The notes beneath the pieces were generated by a model. It saw only the letters and a list, made by a program, of their open reading frames with translations, was not told where the DNA came from and made no database searches. Below, piece by piece: positions 8,835 to 16,839 of a stretch of DNA of 64,000 bases. The position numbers and the translations under genes are program-made. Position 1 is the first letter of the stretch, and every line of letters begins with the position of its first letter. Source of the stretch: Azoarcus sp. DN11 (GTDB lineage Bacteria > Pseudomonadota > Gammaproteobacteria > Burkholderiales > Rhodocyclaceae); contig NZ_CP021731.1 of assembly GCF_003628555.1 (NCBI RefSeq), positions 558,001-622,000 of the forward strand, read 5' to 3'.

Positions 8835-9908
8835 TCAGCCGCCGGCGAGGCGCGCGTAGAGTGCCTGGTAGCGCGCGAGGATCGCGGCTTCGCCGAAGTC
8901 GTCGATGACGCGGCGCACGCCCTGCGCGACGAAGGCGGTCTGCAGCGCGGCGTCGGCGAGCAGCCCTTCGATGCCGGCGGCGAGCGCGGCTGGATCGTCG
9001 CACGGCACGATCCAGCTGTCCTCGCCGTGATGGGCGATCTCGCGGGCGCCGCGGAAGGCGGTCGCGACGAGCGGCTTGCGGTAGGCCCAGGCTTCGAGCA
9101 CGACGTTGCCGAGCGTCTCCTCGTCGCGCGACGGGAAAACGACGGCGTCGGCGAGGTGGAACCACTGGGCGGGCTCATGCTGCCAGCCCGCCCACACGAT
9201 GCGGTCCATGATGCCGAGCTCGCGCGCCTGCGTTTCGAGCGCTTCGCGCAGCGGGCCGTCGCCGAGCAGGATCAACCGCGGGCGGCGGCCGGTGATCTCG
9301 GCCGGCAGGCGGGCGAAGGCGGCGAGCAGTGTCGTGTGGCCCTTGACCTTCACGAAGCGTCCCGGGTGCAGCAGCAGCCAGTCGTCGTCGCGGGCGCCGA
9401 TCTGCGCGCGTAGCGCCGCGACCTTGTCGGCGTCGACGGGAATCGGCGCGTCGGCGAAGTTCGTGATGTGATGCACGCGGCTCGCCGGCAGGCCGTGCTG
9501 GATCATCCAGTCGCACAGGCCCTTGGTGTTGCCGATCCACGCGTGCGCGTGGCGGAAGGGATGCAGCGCGTAGTAGCCGCCGAGGCGCGCGACGTGGACC
9601 TGGCCGCGGCCGGGTTTGAGGTGCGTGAGGCGCGAGGCGCGGCCCATGTAGGTCTGCACGATCGGCGTGCGGGCGGCGCGCGCGTAGGCGCTCACCTGCC
9701 AGCGCGAGAGCGGGTCCCACACGGTGCGCATCGGCAGTTCCCGCGTCGGGATGCCAGCGAGGTGGCGCGTGGCGAGGTCGCCGCCGCTGCGCACCAGCGC
9801 CTGCACCGGCAGGCCGGCGCGCTGCATGGCGCGCAGGAAGCGCACGAACCAGCGTTCGGCACCGCCCATTTCGCGGCTGCCGATGATGTGGAGCGACGGA
9901 ATCGTCAT
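8835..9908 (-). CDS. GT4-family glycosyltransferase
   Basis: A 357-residue retaining glycosyltransferase with the GT-B fold. The N-terminal acceptor-side domain begins with SREMGGAERWFVRFL, and the C-terminal donor domain has LLLHPGRFVKVKGHTTLL near 190 and the nucleotide-sugar EX7E-like region SRDEETLGNVVLEAWAY near 275. It overlaps the preceding glycosyltransferase gene by four bases (ATGA), so the two are translationally coupled. Role inferred from context: addition of a core or O-chain sugar to LPS on the cytoplasmic face. Donor and acceptor cannot be read from the sequence. Confidence 0.85.
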   Translation of the reverse strand: MTIPSLHIIGSREMGGAERWFVRFLRAMQRAGLPVQALVRSGGDLATRHLAGIPTRELPMRTVWDPLSRWQVSAYARAARTPIVQTYMGRASRLTHLKPGRGQVHVARLGGYYALHPFRHAHAWIGNTKGLCDWMIQHGLPASRVHHITNFADAPIPVDADKVAALRAQIGARDDDWLLLHPGRFVKVKGHTTLLAAFARLPAEITGRRPRLILLGDGPLREALETQARELGIMDRIVWAGWQHEPAQWFHLADAVVFPSRDEETLGNVVLEAWAYRKPLVATAFRGAREIAHHGEDSWIVPCDDPAALAAGIEGLLADAALQTAFVAQGVRRVIDDFGEAAILARYQALYARLAGG

Positions 9909-10996
9909 GAGGGTCGGTTTCCGGTCACTTGGCGATAGACGGCGAGGTTGCCCTCGACCATCGCGTCGATGGAGAACTCCGCGAGGATGCGCGCGCGGCC
10001 CGCGTCGCCGAGACGGCGGCGCAGTGCGGGATCGGCGAGCAACTGTCGCAGGGCGCTGCCGAGCGCATTGACGTCGCCGGGCGGGATCAGCAGGCCGCTG
10101 ACGCCGTCGGCGACCGCCTCCGGCAGCCCCCCGGCGCGGCTCGTCACGATCGGCACGCCGGCAGCGGAGGCCTGCAGCAGCGCGATGCCCAGTCCTTCCA
10201 TGTCAGCCGGGTGGGCGAGGATGTCGGCACCGCCGAGCCAGCGCGGCAGGTCGTCGCGGAAGCCGGCGAGGCGCACGCGGTCCGCGAGGCCGCGCACGGC
10301 GATCTCGGCGCGCAATTCGGCTTCGAGCGGCCCCTTGCCGAAGAGCACGACGTGCAGCGTCGGGAATTCGGCAAGCAGCGGCGGCAGCGCCTCGAGGAGG
10401 TAGCGGTGCCCCTTGCGCGGGATCAGCTGTGCCGCCATCGCGATCGTCAGCGCGTCGGCAGGCAGGTCGAATTCGCGGCGGAACGCGGCGCGGTCGACCG
10501 GCACGAGCCAGGGCGTCGCATCCAGCGCGCTGCGCACGCAGCTCACCTTCTCCGGCGCGAGGCCCTCGGCGAGGAGCACGTCGCGGATGCCTTCCGAGAT
10601 CGTGATCACATGGTCGTAGAGGCGGTACTTGAGCGCGACGAGCCAGCGCGGTTCGGGGTTGTCGACGCGGCGCGACAGCACGCAGGGCACGCCCGCGAGG
10701 CGCGCGGCGACGCCGCCCCACAGGTCGGCGCCGCGGCGGCTGTGCAGATGCACGACGTCCGGGCGTTCGGCCCGGATCAGCGTCTTCAGCCTTCCGGCGA
10801 GCGCGATGTCGGCGTCGCCGCCCATCGCCATCGGCACGACGGTCGCGAAGGGTGCGGCGGCCGCCGCGATGTCGCTGCCGGCCGGGCACGCGAGCACGTT
10901 GTCGATGCCGCGCGCCTTCAGGCCTTCGAGGATGAAGGCGACCTGGCGCGCGCCGCCGTAGAAGTGCTTACCGGCTTCGACGTGCAGCACTTTCAC
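9905..10996 (-). CDS. GT4-family glycosyltransferase
   Basis: A 363-residue GT-B glycosyltransferase. The N-terminus VKVLHVEAGKHFYGGARQV has the Gly-rich loop of GT4 enzymes; the donor domain has AAQLIPRKGHRYLLEALPP near 215 and PADMEGLGIALLQASAAGVPIV near 290. The start is GTG at 10994-10996, overlapping the heptosyltransferase stop in a GTGA arrangement, which fixes the start. It ends in a four-base overlap with the next glycosyltransferase. By context it extends the LPS core after heptose addition; the exact sugar is unknown. Confidence 0.85.
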   Translation of the reverse strand: MKVLHVEAGKHFYGGARQVAFILEGLKARGIDNVLACPAGSDIAAAAAPFATVVPMAMGGDADIALAGRLKTLIRAERPDVVHLHSRRGADLWGGVAARLAGVPCVLSRRVDNPEPRWLVALKYRLYDHVITISEGIRDVLLAEGLAPEKVSCVRSALDATPWLVPVDRAAFRREFDLPADALTIAMAAQLIPRKGHRYLLEALPPLLAEFPTLHVVLFGKGPLEAELRAEIAVRGLADRVRLAGFRDDLPRWLGGADILAHPADMEGLGIALLQASAAGVPIVTSRAGGLPEAVADGVSGLLIPPGDVNALGSALRQLLADPALRRRLGDAGRARILAEFSIDAMVEGNLAVYRQVTGNRPS

Positions 10997-12042
10997 GCGT
11001 CGGCCCCGGCCGCGAGCGCGAGGCGCGCTTCGGCGAGCGCGCGCTCGGCGCTGATGTCGCGCAGGCAGGTGAAGGCGCCATTGCAGGTCGGGCTGCGCTT
11101 GCACGGCGAGCACGGCAGCCCGAGCCAGATCACGCGCGCGTTGGGCCGTCCGGTGTCGAGATAGGGCCGCGTCGAACCGAAGATCGACACGGTCGGGCGC
11201 GCGAACGCGATGCCCATGTGCGTGAGGCCGGTGTCGACGCCGATGACGAGGCCGGCGTGCTTGACGACCGCGGTCGCTTCCGGGAGCCTGGTCGCGCCGG
11301 CGAGGTCGAGGATGCCGGTGCCGGGCGCGGCGATGCGCGCGGCCGCCTCGCGGTCGCCGGGGCCGCCCAGGATCACCGGCGTGAGGCCGAGTTCGGCGGC
11401 GACCTTCGGTCCCAGCGCCTGCCAGGCGTCCTCGAACCAGTGCTTCTGCGGGCGTGTCGTGAAGGGGGCGAAGACCGCGTAGCGGCCGGGTGCGAGGCCG
11501 CGTTCGGCGAGCAGCGCGAGCGCGCGCTCCTCTGCGGCCGGATTGACGTGCAGGAAGGGCACGAAATCGCCCGCCGGCAGGCCGAGCTCCTCGGCGAGGA
11601 AGCGGTACTCGGAACTGATGCGTTCGATGACGCCGCCCTTGGGCACCACTTCGGTCATCAGGAAGCGGCTGCCTTCGCGCGAGCCCAGTCCCACGCGGCG
11701 CTGCGCGCCCGACAGCCAGGTTGCGATGCCGCTCTTCAGCAGGCCCTGCATGTCGAGCGCGAGGTCGAAGCGTTCGGCGTGCATGCGGCGGCGGAATTCG
11801 CGCACCGAGCGCCACAGCGCGACGAAGCGGCGCTCGCGCCACAGTTTCGCCCACTCGGTCTTGGGCCAGGGCAGCACGGCGTCGACGTCGGGGTCGTCGG
11901 CAACCAGCGCGCCAAGGCCCGGTTCGGTGAGCCACGCGATGTGCGCGTCCGGATAGGCCTTGCGCAACACGGCGGGGAAGGGCGAGGCGAACACGATGTC
12001 GCCGATCGCGGAGGTGCGGACGATGAGGATGCGCATCGTCAT
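10993..12042 (-). CDS. GT9 lipopolysaccharide heptosyltransferase (WaaC-like)
   Basis: A 349-residue GT9 enzyme that transfers L-glycero-D-manno-heptose from ADP-heptose to the inner core. The N-terminal ILIVRTSAIGDIVFASP carries the catalytic Asp of the family, and LALDMQGLLKSG (about 105-116) resembles the acceptor region of WaaC rather than WaaF. The donor region contains VIGVDTGLTHMGIAF near 270. A Cys-rich C-terminal stretch (CSPCKRSPTC...CL, about 315-333) is common in GT9 proteins. It has ATGA-type overlaps with the ligase gene upstream and the GT4 gene downstream. The substrate ADP-heptose would be made by hldE and hldD at 24.7-26.6 kb. Confidence 0.88.
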   Translation of the reverse strand: MTMRILIVRTSAIGDIVFASPFPAVLRKAYPDAHIAWLTEPGLGALVADDPDVDAVLPWPKTEWAKLWRERRFVALWRSVREFRRRMHAERFDLALDMQGLLKSGIATWLSGAQRRVGLGSREGSRFLMTEVVPKGGVIERISSEYRFLAEELGLPAGDFVPFLHVNPAAEERALALLAERGLAPGRYAVFAPFTTRPQKHWFEDAWQALGPKVAAELGLTPVILGGPGDREAAARIAAPGTGILDLAGATRLPEATAVVKHAGLVIGVDTGLTHMGIAFARPTVSIFGSTRPYLDTGRPNARVIWLGLPCSPCKRSPTCNGAFTCLRDISAERALAEARLALAAGADA

Positions 12043-13304
12043 GTCCGGGCCCGGAGTGCGGTCGCGTAGCCCAGTCCGGCGAACAGCAGCCAGAAATTTC
12101 GCCCATCCCAGGCCAGCAAGCGGAAATCGGTCAGGTTGAAGATGGCGTCGAGCATCAGCACGGTCAGCGCGAACGCCGCGATGTCGCCGGGCAGCAGCCC
12201 CCTCCGCCACGCACGCCAGCTGGCGAACAGGATGGTCGCGAACAGTGCGGCCATGATCGAGGCGCCGAGTGCGCCGAGCCGGACGAGGAACTCCAGGGGA
12301 AGGTTGTGCAGATGCTTGAAATCGTGCAACTGCACCTCCGCGGCCCCGGCGAGCAACTGCGGGGTCGCCCCCGGCCCGTTGCCGAACCACGGATGAGCGG
12401 CCCACTGCTGCAGTCCGAAGTGGAGCATGTGCACGCGGATTCCGATGGAGTCATAGGGCAGGCTGGCCCATTCGCCGCCGAGAATCTGGCGATAGGTCGA
12501 TGCTTCCGATAGGATGCGGTTCGAGACGACGTTGTCGGTGGCGAGGCCGGCGATGCCGAGCGCGATCAGCGCGCCCAGGACAAGCAGCTTGATCCGGGGG
12601 CGCCGCGTGAGCGTCACGATGCGTAGCACGAGCAAGGCCAGCAGCGCCACCCAGACCCCGCGCGACTGGGCCGCGATCGTCCAGTAAATCGCCGTCAGCG
12701 TGCCGGCCGCCCAGCCGGCGCGGACCCACCACCGCCACGGCTCCGCCGTTTTCCACAGCCGTGCGCGGAAGCACACCAGGCCGATCAGCAGGGCGCCCGA
12801 ATATTCCCCGAAATGGTTGATGGAACTGAAGCCGAGGCGGATCCGTTCGCCGGTCAGGATGGCCGGCGGCGTGCTCCAGTCGATCGCGACGATGCGTCCG
12901 AGCATGAAACCGGCGAGGGCGAAGGCGAGCAGCCGGGATATCCGCTTGTCGTCCGCATCGGTCCAGTAGGCAATCAGCCAGAATACCCACAGCTGGATGA
13001 AGCGTGTCCCCACCGACAGGTCGAGCGGCCGGTGGGCGGGGGGCCACCCGAACGCGAGGCCCAGGCCGAAAACGGCGAGCAGCGCCAGCAACAGGGCGAG
13101 CGAGCCGCTGCTGCGGGCAGCCCGCGCGAGCCGCGCCGGTTCGAGCAGGGCGGCGAGCAGCATCAGCCCGAGCGCCGTATTCGCGAGCGCCGGTATGAAG
13201 AGCGCGGAGAAGCCGAACGCGTAAAGCGAGGCGACCCCGATTTGGCGGGAGATCAGCGGCAAGCTGCGGGGGAAGGTTTGTTGTGCTGTCGGATGGGCTA
13301 ACAT
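12039..13304 (-). CDS. O-antigen ligase family membrane protein (WaaL-like)
   Basis: A 421-residue protein with about twelve hydrophobic segments and one large periplasmic loop (about residues 255-330). The loop carries the Wzy_C signature: AQSRGVWVALLALL before it, and RVHMLHFGLQQWAAHPWFGNGPG and HLHNLPLEFLVRLG at its end, with the conserved Arg and His residues of WaaL ligases. It would join undecaprenol-linked O-antigen to lipid A-core on the periplasmic face; polymerase activity cannot be excluded. It is the first gene of a chain with four-base overlaps (ligase, heptosyltransferase, GT4, GT4). The ATG at 13302-13304 is preferred over a TTG five codons upstream. Only 26 bases separate it from the divergent GT4 gene. 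Confidence 0.85.
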   Translation of the reverse strand: MLAHPTAQQTFPRSLPLISRQIGVASLYAFGFSALFIPALANTALGLMLLAALLEPARLARAARSSGSLALLLALLAVFGLGLAFGWPPAHRPLDLSVGTRFIQLWVFWLIAYWTDADDKRISRLLAFALAGFMLGRIVAIDWSTPPAILTGERIRLGFSSINHFGEYSGALLIGLVCFRARLWKTAEPWRWWVRAGWAAGTLTAIYWTIAAQSRGVWVALLALLVLRIVTLTRRPRIKLLVLGALIALGIAGLATDNVVSNRILSEASTYRQILGGEWASLPYDSIGIRVHMLHFGLQQWAAHPWFGNGPGATPQLLAGAAEVQLHDFKHLHNLPLEFLVRLGALGASIMAALFATILFASWRAWRRGLLPGDIAAFALTVLMLDAIFNLTDFRLLAWDGRNFWLLFAGLGYATALRART

Positions 13305-13330
13305 TTCAAACTTTGGCAATCGATCCGACC

Positions 13331-14491
13331 ATGCCCGTGATGCCCCTCTCCCGCTCCGAAGCCGCTGCGCCAGGCCCGTCGGTCTCGATGCTGGTGGGCC
13401 CGCTGGGCAAGGGGGGAATCGGCAAGATCGTGGTGCAGCTGACGGAAGCGCTCATTGCGTCGGGGGTCGCGGTCGATCTGCTCCTGCTCGGTCGGGACAG
13501 CCCGTATTTCACGGCGCTTCCGAAGGGCGCGAACATCGTGATGTTGCGCAGCCTTCATCCGATAGCGGGAGCGCTGGAACTGGCGCGTTATTTGCGGCGG
13601 TGCAAACCAAGGGTGATATTAAACCATCGACCTCGTCTCATCCGCCAGCTTCGTTGGGCGCGGTCGCTGGCCGGCGTGTCGTTCCGTCTGGTGAATGTCA
13701 TCCACACCCACCTCTCGACGCAGCTGCGCCTGGCGGACAAGCCCCGCCGCCAGTTGCGTGCCGCGCAAAGCCTGGCGGCAGGCGACGCGCTGGTCGCCAC
13801 GTCGCGCGAGGTCGCGGCGGATGCGGCAGGACTCCTTCGGCTATTGCCCGAGGATATACTCATCGCATATCCCGCGATCGCGGCCGGCGATCTGCAGATG
13901 CGCGCCAAGGAAAGCCCTGCGGCGCCGTGTCTCGCGCAGGTGCCGGAAAGCTTCATCGTCGCCATCGGCCGGCTCGAAGAGGAGAAGGACTTCCCGACGC
14001 TGATTCGCGCCTTCGCGCAGCTGGGCGCGGCCCGGCCGTCGCTGCAGCTGGTCATTCTCGGCGAGGGACGGGCGCGGGCGGCGCTGGAGTCGCTGGTGGC
14101 GCAGCTCCACTTGCAGGGGCGCGTGCACCTGGCGGGCTTTGCGGCGAATCCCTACGCGTGGCTCGCGCGTGCGCGCCTGCTGGCACTATCCTCGGTCGCC
14201 GAAGCGTTCGGTATCGTTCTCGCCGAAGCGTTGGCGCTCGGGGTGCCGGTGGTCGCCACCGATTGTCCGAGCGGCCCGCGCGAGATCCTCGTCGATGGCC
14301 GTTACGGCCGCCTGGTGCCGCCGGGAAATCCGGCCGCGCTGGCGGAGGCGATCCTGGCCACGCTCGATGCGTCCCCCGATCCCGATTTCCTGCGCGAAGC
14401 GGTGCGGCGGTTTTCGCCGGAAGAAAACCTGCGGGTGTATCGCGCGGCGCTGGGACTGGAAGATCCGGCGGACGGGGACAGGAGCGCGTGA
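13331..14491 (+). CDS. GT4-family glycosyltransferase (DCPSGPREIL paralogue 1)
   Basis: A 386-residue GT-B enzyme. Its N-terminal strand-loop SVSMLVGPLGKGGIGKIVVQL binds the acceptor-side region, and the donor domain holds VAIGRLEEEKDFPTLIRAFAQL near 215 and AFGIVLAEALALGVPVVATD near 295. The latter is followed by the DCPSGPREIL motif also found in three other glycosyltransferases of this locus. The ATG at 13331 is chosen (another in-frame ATG follows at 13340). It is divergent from the O-antigen ligase, with promoter elements that must overlap the short gap or the ligase coding region. Substrate unknown. Confidence 0.85.
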   Translation: MPVMPLSRSEAAAPGPSVSMLVGPLGKGGIGKIVVQLTEALIASGVAVDLLLLGRDSPYFTALPKGANIVMLRSLHPIAGALELARYLRRCKPRVILNHRPRLIRQLRWARSLAGVSFRLVNVIHTHLSTQLRLADKPRRQLRAAQSLAAGDALVATSREVAADAAGLLRLLPEDILIAYPAIAAGDLQMRAKESPAAPCLAQVPESFIVAIGRLEEEKDFPTLIRAFAQLGAARPSLQLVILGEGRARAALESLVAQLHLQGRVHLAGFAANPYAWLARARLLALSSVAEAFGIVLAEALALGVPVVATDCPSGPREILVDGRYGRLVPPGNPAALAEAILATLDASPDPDFLREAVRRFSPEENLRVYRAALGLEDPADGDRSA

Positions 14492-14564
14492 GCAGGCGCC
14501 GGCGAATGCCGATGGCCGAACGGGCCGCGCCCGCGCGCCTCGCGATTTGTGCCCCGTGATGGAG

Positions 14565-14582
14565 TAAACTCGCCGCTTTTTT
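14565..14582 (+). promoter_or_regulatory. Candidate promoter -10 with T6 initial region
   Basis: TAAACT at 14565-14570 is followed by CGCCGC and a run of six T (14577-14582), 17 bases before the ATG of the next glycosyltransferase. The same arrangement of -10, six or seven bases and T6 is present ahead of the asnB-like gene. No good -35 was found, so this is a low-confidence call from pattern only. Confidence 0.3.
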
Positions 14583-14598
14583 CAGGTGTATCCCGTCA

Positions 14599-15708
14599 AT
14601 GCGCCTCGCCGTTTTCATCCCTTCCTTCGGTGACGGAGGCGTCGAGCGGATGCTGGTGAACCTGGCCAGCGGCCTGGTCGGGCGCGGCGTCGACGTCGAT
14701 TTCATCGTCCGCACGCGCGGCGCCCCGTTTGTCGACCGCCTCGATCCCCGCGTGCGCATCGTCGAAACCGGCCGCGCCGGCCTGTTCGGCGTGCAGCCGG
14801 CATTCTGCCGCTATCTGCGCGAGGCGCGCCCCGACTTCGTGCTGTGCGGCAAGGATGAATCGGCGCTGGCGGCGCTGCTCGCGCGCAAGCTCGCCGGCGT
14901 GCCGTTCGCCTTGATCATGCGCCCCGGCACCACGTTTTCCGCGCGTCTGGCGCGGCGAAGCGCGTACACCCGGTGGCGGGCGCTGTTGCTGGTCAAATAC
15001 GTGCATCGCGCGGCGACCGCCGTCGTCGGCAATTCCCAGGGCGTGGTCGACGACATCTCCGCAATCGCGACCCTCGCGCCCGAGCGCGTGCACCTCATCC
15101 GCAATCCGGTCATCACCCCCGGCCTCGCCGCCCAGGCCGCCCGGCCGATCGATCATCCGTGGTTTGCCCCCGGTGAGCCGCCGGTCGTCCTCGGCATCGG
15201 CGGGCTGCGCCGGCAGAAGGCCTTCGACACCCTGCTGGACGCCTTTGCCCGGGTGCATGCGGAGCGTCCCTGCCGCTTGCTGATCCTGGGGGAAGGGCGC
15301 TTGCGCGGTGATCTCGAACGGCTCGCCGCCAAGCTCGGCGTGGCGGCCGACGTCGAGCTGCACGGTTTCGATCCGAATCCCTATCCCTACCTCGCGCGCG
15401 CCGCGCTCTTCGTGCTCGCCTCGCGCTGGGAGGGGTCGCCGAATGCGCTGACCGAGGCGCTGGCGCTCGGCACGCCGCTGGTCGCCACCGATTGTCCGTC
15501 GGGGCCGCGGGAAGTGCTCGCCGGCGGGGCGGTCGCGCCGCTGGTGCCGGTCGACGACGCGGACGCGATGGCCGCCGCGATGAAGGCCGTGCTGGCGCAG
15601 CCCGGCGACCCCGCCGCACGCCGCGCCGCGGTCGCCGAATACACGATGGAACGATGCGCCGCGAAGTACCACGCCTTGTTCGAGTCGCTCGCGCAGGGCG
15701 CGTCATGA
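14599..15708 (+). CDS. GT4-family glycosyltransferase (DCPSGPREVL paralogue 2)
   Basis: A 369-residue GT-B glycosyltransferase. The N-terminal RLAVFIPSFGDGGVERMLVNL is the Gly-rich acceptor loop. The donor half contains VLGIGGLRRQKAFDTLLDAFARV near 200 and SRWEGSPNALTEALALGTPLV near 275, then DCPSGPREVL. The GVERM motif and the DCPSGP signature make it a close relative of the GT genes at 15705 and 20432. Its TGA overlaps the ATG of the next gene (ATGA). Role inferred: sugar transfer in O-chain or outer-core assembly. Confidence 0.86.
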   Translation: MRLAVFIPSFGDGGVERMLVNLASGLVGRGVDVDFIVRTRGAPFVDRLDPRVRIVETGRAGLFGVQPAFCRYLREARPDFVLCGKDESALAALLARKLAGVPFALIMRPGTTFSARLARRSAYTRWRALLLVKYVHRAATAVVGNSQGVVDDISAIATLAPERVHLIRNPVITPGLAAQAARPIDHPWFAPGEPPVVLGIGGLRRQKAFDTLLDAFARVHAERPCRLLILGEGRLRGDLERLAAKLGVAADVELHGFDPNPYPYLARAALFVLASRWEGSPNALTEALALGTPLVATDCPSGPREVLAGGAVAPLVPVDDADAMAAAMKAVLAQPGDPAARRAAVAEYTMERCAAKYHALFESLAQGAS

Positions 15709-16826
15709 CGGACGGCGCCCGAATCGCCATCTTCGTGTCGACCTCCGGCCACAGCGGCGTCGATCGCGCGATGAAGCACCTGGTCCCGGAGCTGGTCGGA
15801 CGGGGCTACCACGTCGACGTGCTGAAGGTGCGCCGCCACGGCCCCGATATCCGCTTCTCCCACCCGCGCCTGCACGTCATCGACCTCGGTACGCGCCACA
15901 CTTATTCCGCAGTTTTCGCTGTCGCTCGCTACCTGAAGGCCAAACGCCCCGTCGTGATGCTGAGCGACAAGGATCGCGTCAATCGCAGCGCGCTCGCGGC
16001 GCGCTGGCTCGCCGGAACCGCGACGCGGCTGGTGTTCAGCTCCGGCACCACGATTTCGATCGACCTCGACCATCGCGGCGCGTTCGAGCGGTGGGTGCAG
16101 CGGAACTCCATGGGAAAGCTCTATCCGTACGCGGACCAGGTCATCGTGACCTGCGCGGGGGTGGCCGACGACATGGCCGCCTATACAGGGCTCGAGCGCT
16201 CGCGCATCAGGCCGGTCGCCAGTCCGGTGGTTCCGGATGCGCTGCTGGAGCAGGAGTTCCCGCGTCCCGAGCATCCGTGGTTCGAGCAGGGCCAGCCGCC
16301 AGTGATCCTCGGCGTGGGCGAGATCTGCGAGCGCAAGGGGTTCGATGTGCTGTTGCAGGCGTTTGCGCGCCTGCGCCAGGAACAGCCCTGCCGCCTGATG
16401 ATCCTGGGCAAGGGCGGCCGGCGGGAGGCGCTGCTCGAACAGGCTGCCGCGCTGGGAGTGGCGGACGATTTCGCGCTGCCCGGCTACGTCGATAATCCCT
16501 ACGCCTACATGGCCCATGCCCGCCTGTTCGCGATGACTTCCCGCTGGGAAGGGCTGGGTTTCGTGCTGATCGAGGCGATGGCCGTGGGGACCCCCGTCGT
16601 ATCGACCGATTGTCCCAGCGGTCCGTCGGAAATCCTGCACGGCGGGCAGTTCGGTCGCCTGGTGGCGGTGGACGACGTCGCGGCGCTGCACCACGCAATC
16701 GCCGAGACCCTCCGCGCGCCGCTGCCGCCGGCGATGCTCAAGGCCGCCGTCCGGCCTTACACCGTGTCGGCGGCGACCGACGCCTACCTCGAGGCTTTCG
16801 GGCTGCCGGCCCGCTGCGCCGGCTGA
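15705..16826 (+). CDS. GT4-family glycosyltransferase (DCPSGPSEIL paralogue 3)
   Basis: A 373-residue GT-B enzyme. The first strand is RIAIFVSTSGHSGVDRAMKHL, with GVDRA in place of the usual GVERM. A central HPWFEQGQPPVILGVGEI motif, near residue 190, is nearly repeated in the upstream paralogue. The donor site is TSRWEGLGFVLIEAMAVGTPVV near 275, then DCPSGPSEIL. It is translationally coupled to the previous gene by a four-base overlap, and tail to tail with the GT39-type gene 13 bases away. Sugar specificity unknown. Confidence 0.86.
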   Translation: MTDGARIAIFVSTSGHSGVDRAMKHLVPELVGRGYHVDVLKVRRHGPDIRFSHPRLHVIDLGTRHTYSAVFAVARYLKAKRPVVMLSDKDRVNRSALAARWLAGTATRLVFSSGTTISIDLDHRGAFERWVQRNSMGKLYPYADQVIVTCAGVADDMAAYTGLERSRIRPVASPVVPDALLEQEFPRPEHPWFEQGQPPVILGVGEICERKGFDVLLQAFARLRQEQPCRLMILGKGGRREALLEQAAALGVADDFALPGYVDNPYAYMAHARLFAMTSRWEGLGFVLIEAMAVGTPVVSTDCPSGPSEILHGGQFGRLVAVDDVAALHHAIAETLRAPLPPAMLKAAVRPYTVSAATDAYLEAFGLPARCAG

Positions 16827-16839
16827 GACGCTTCCGGCG

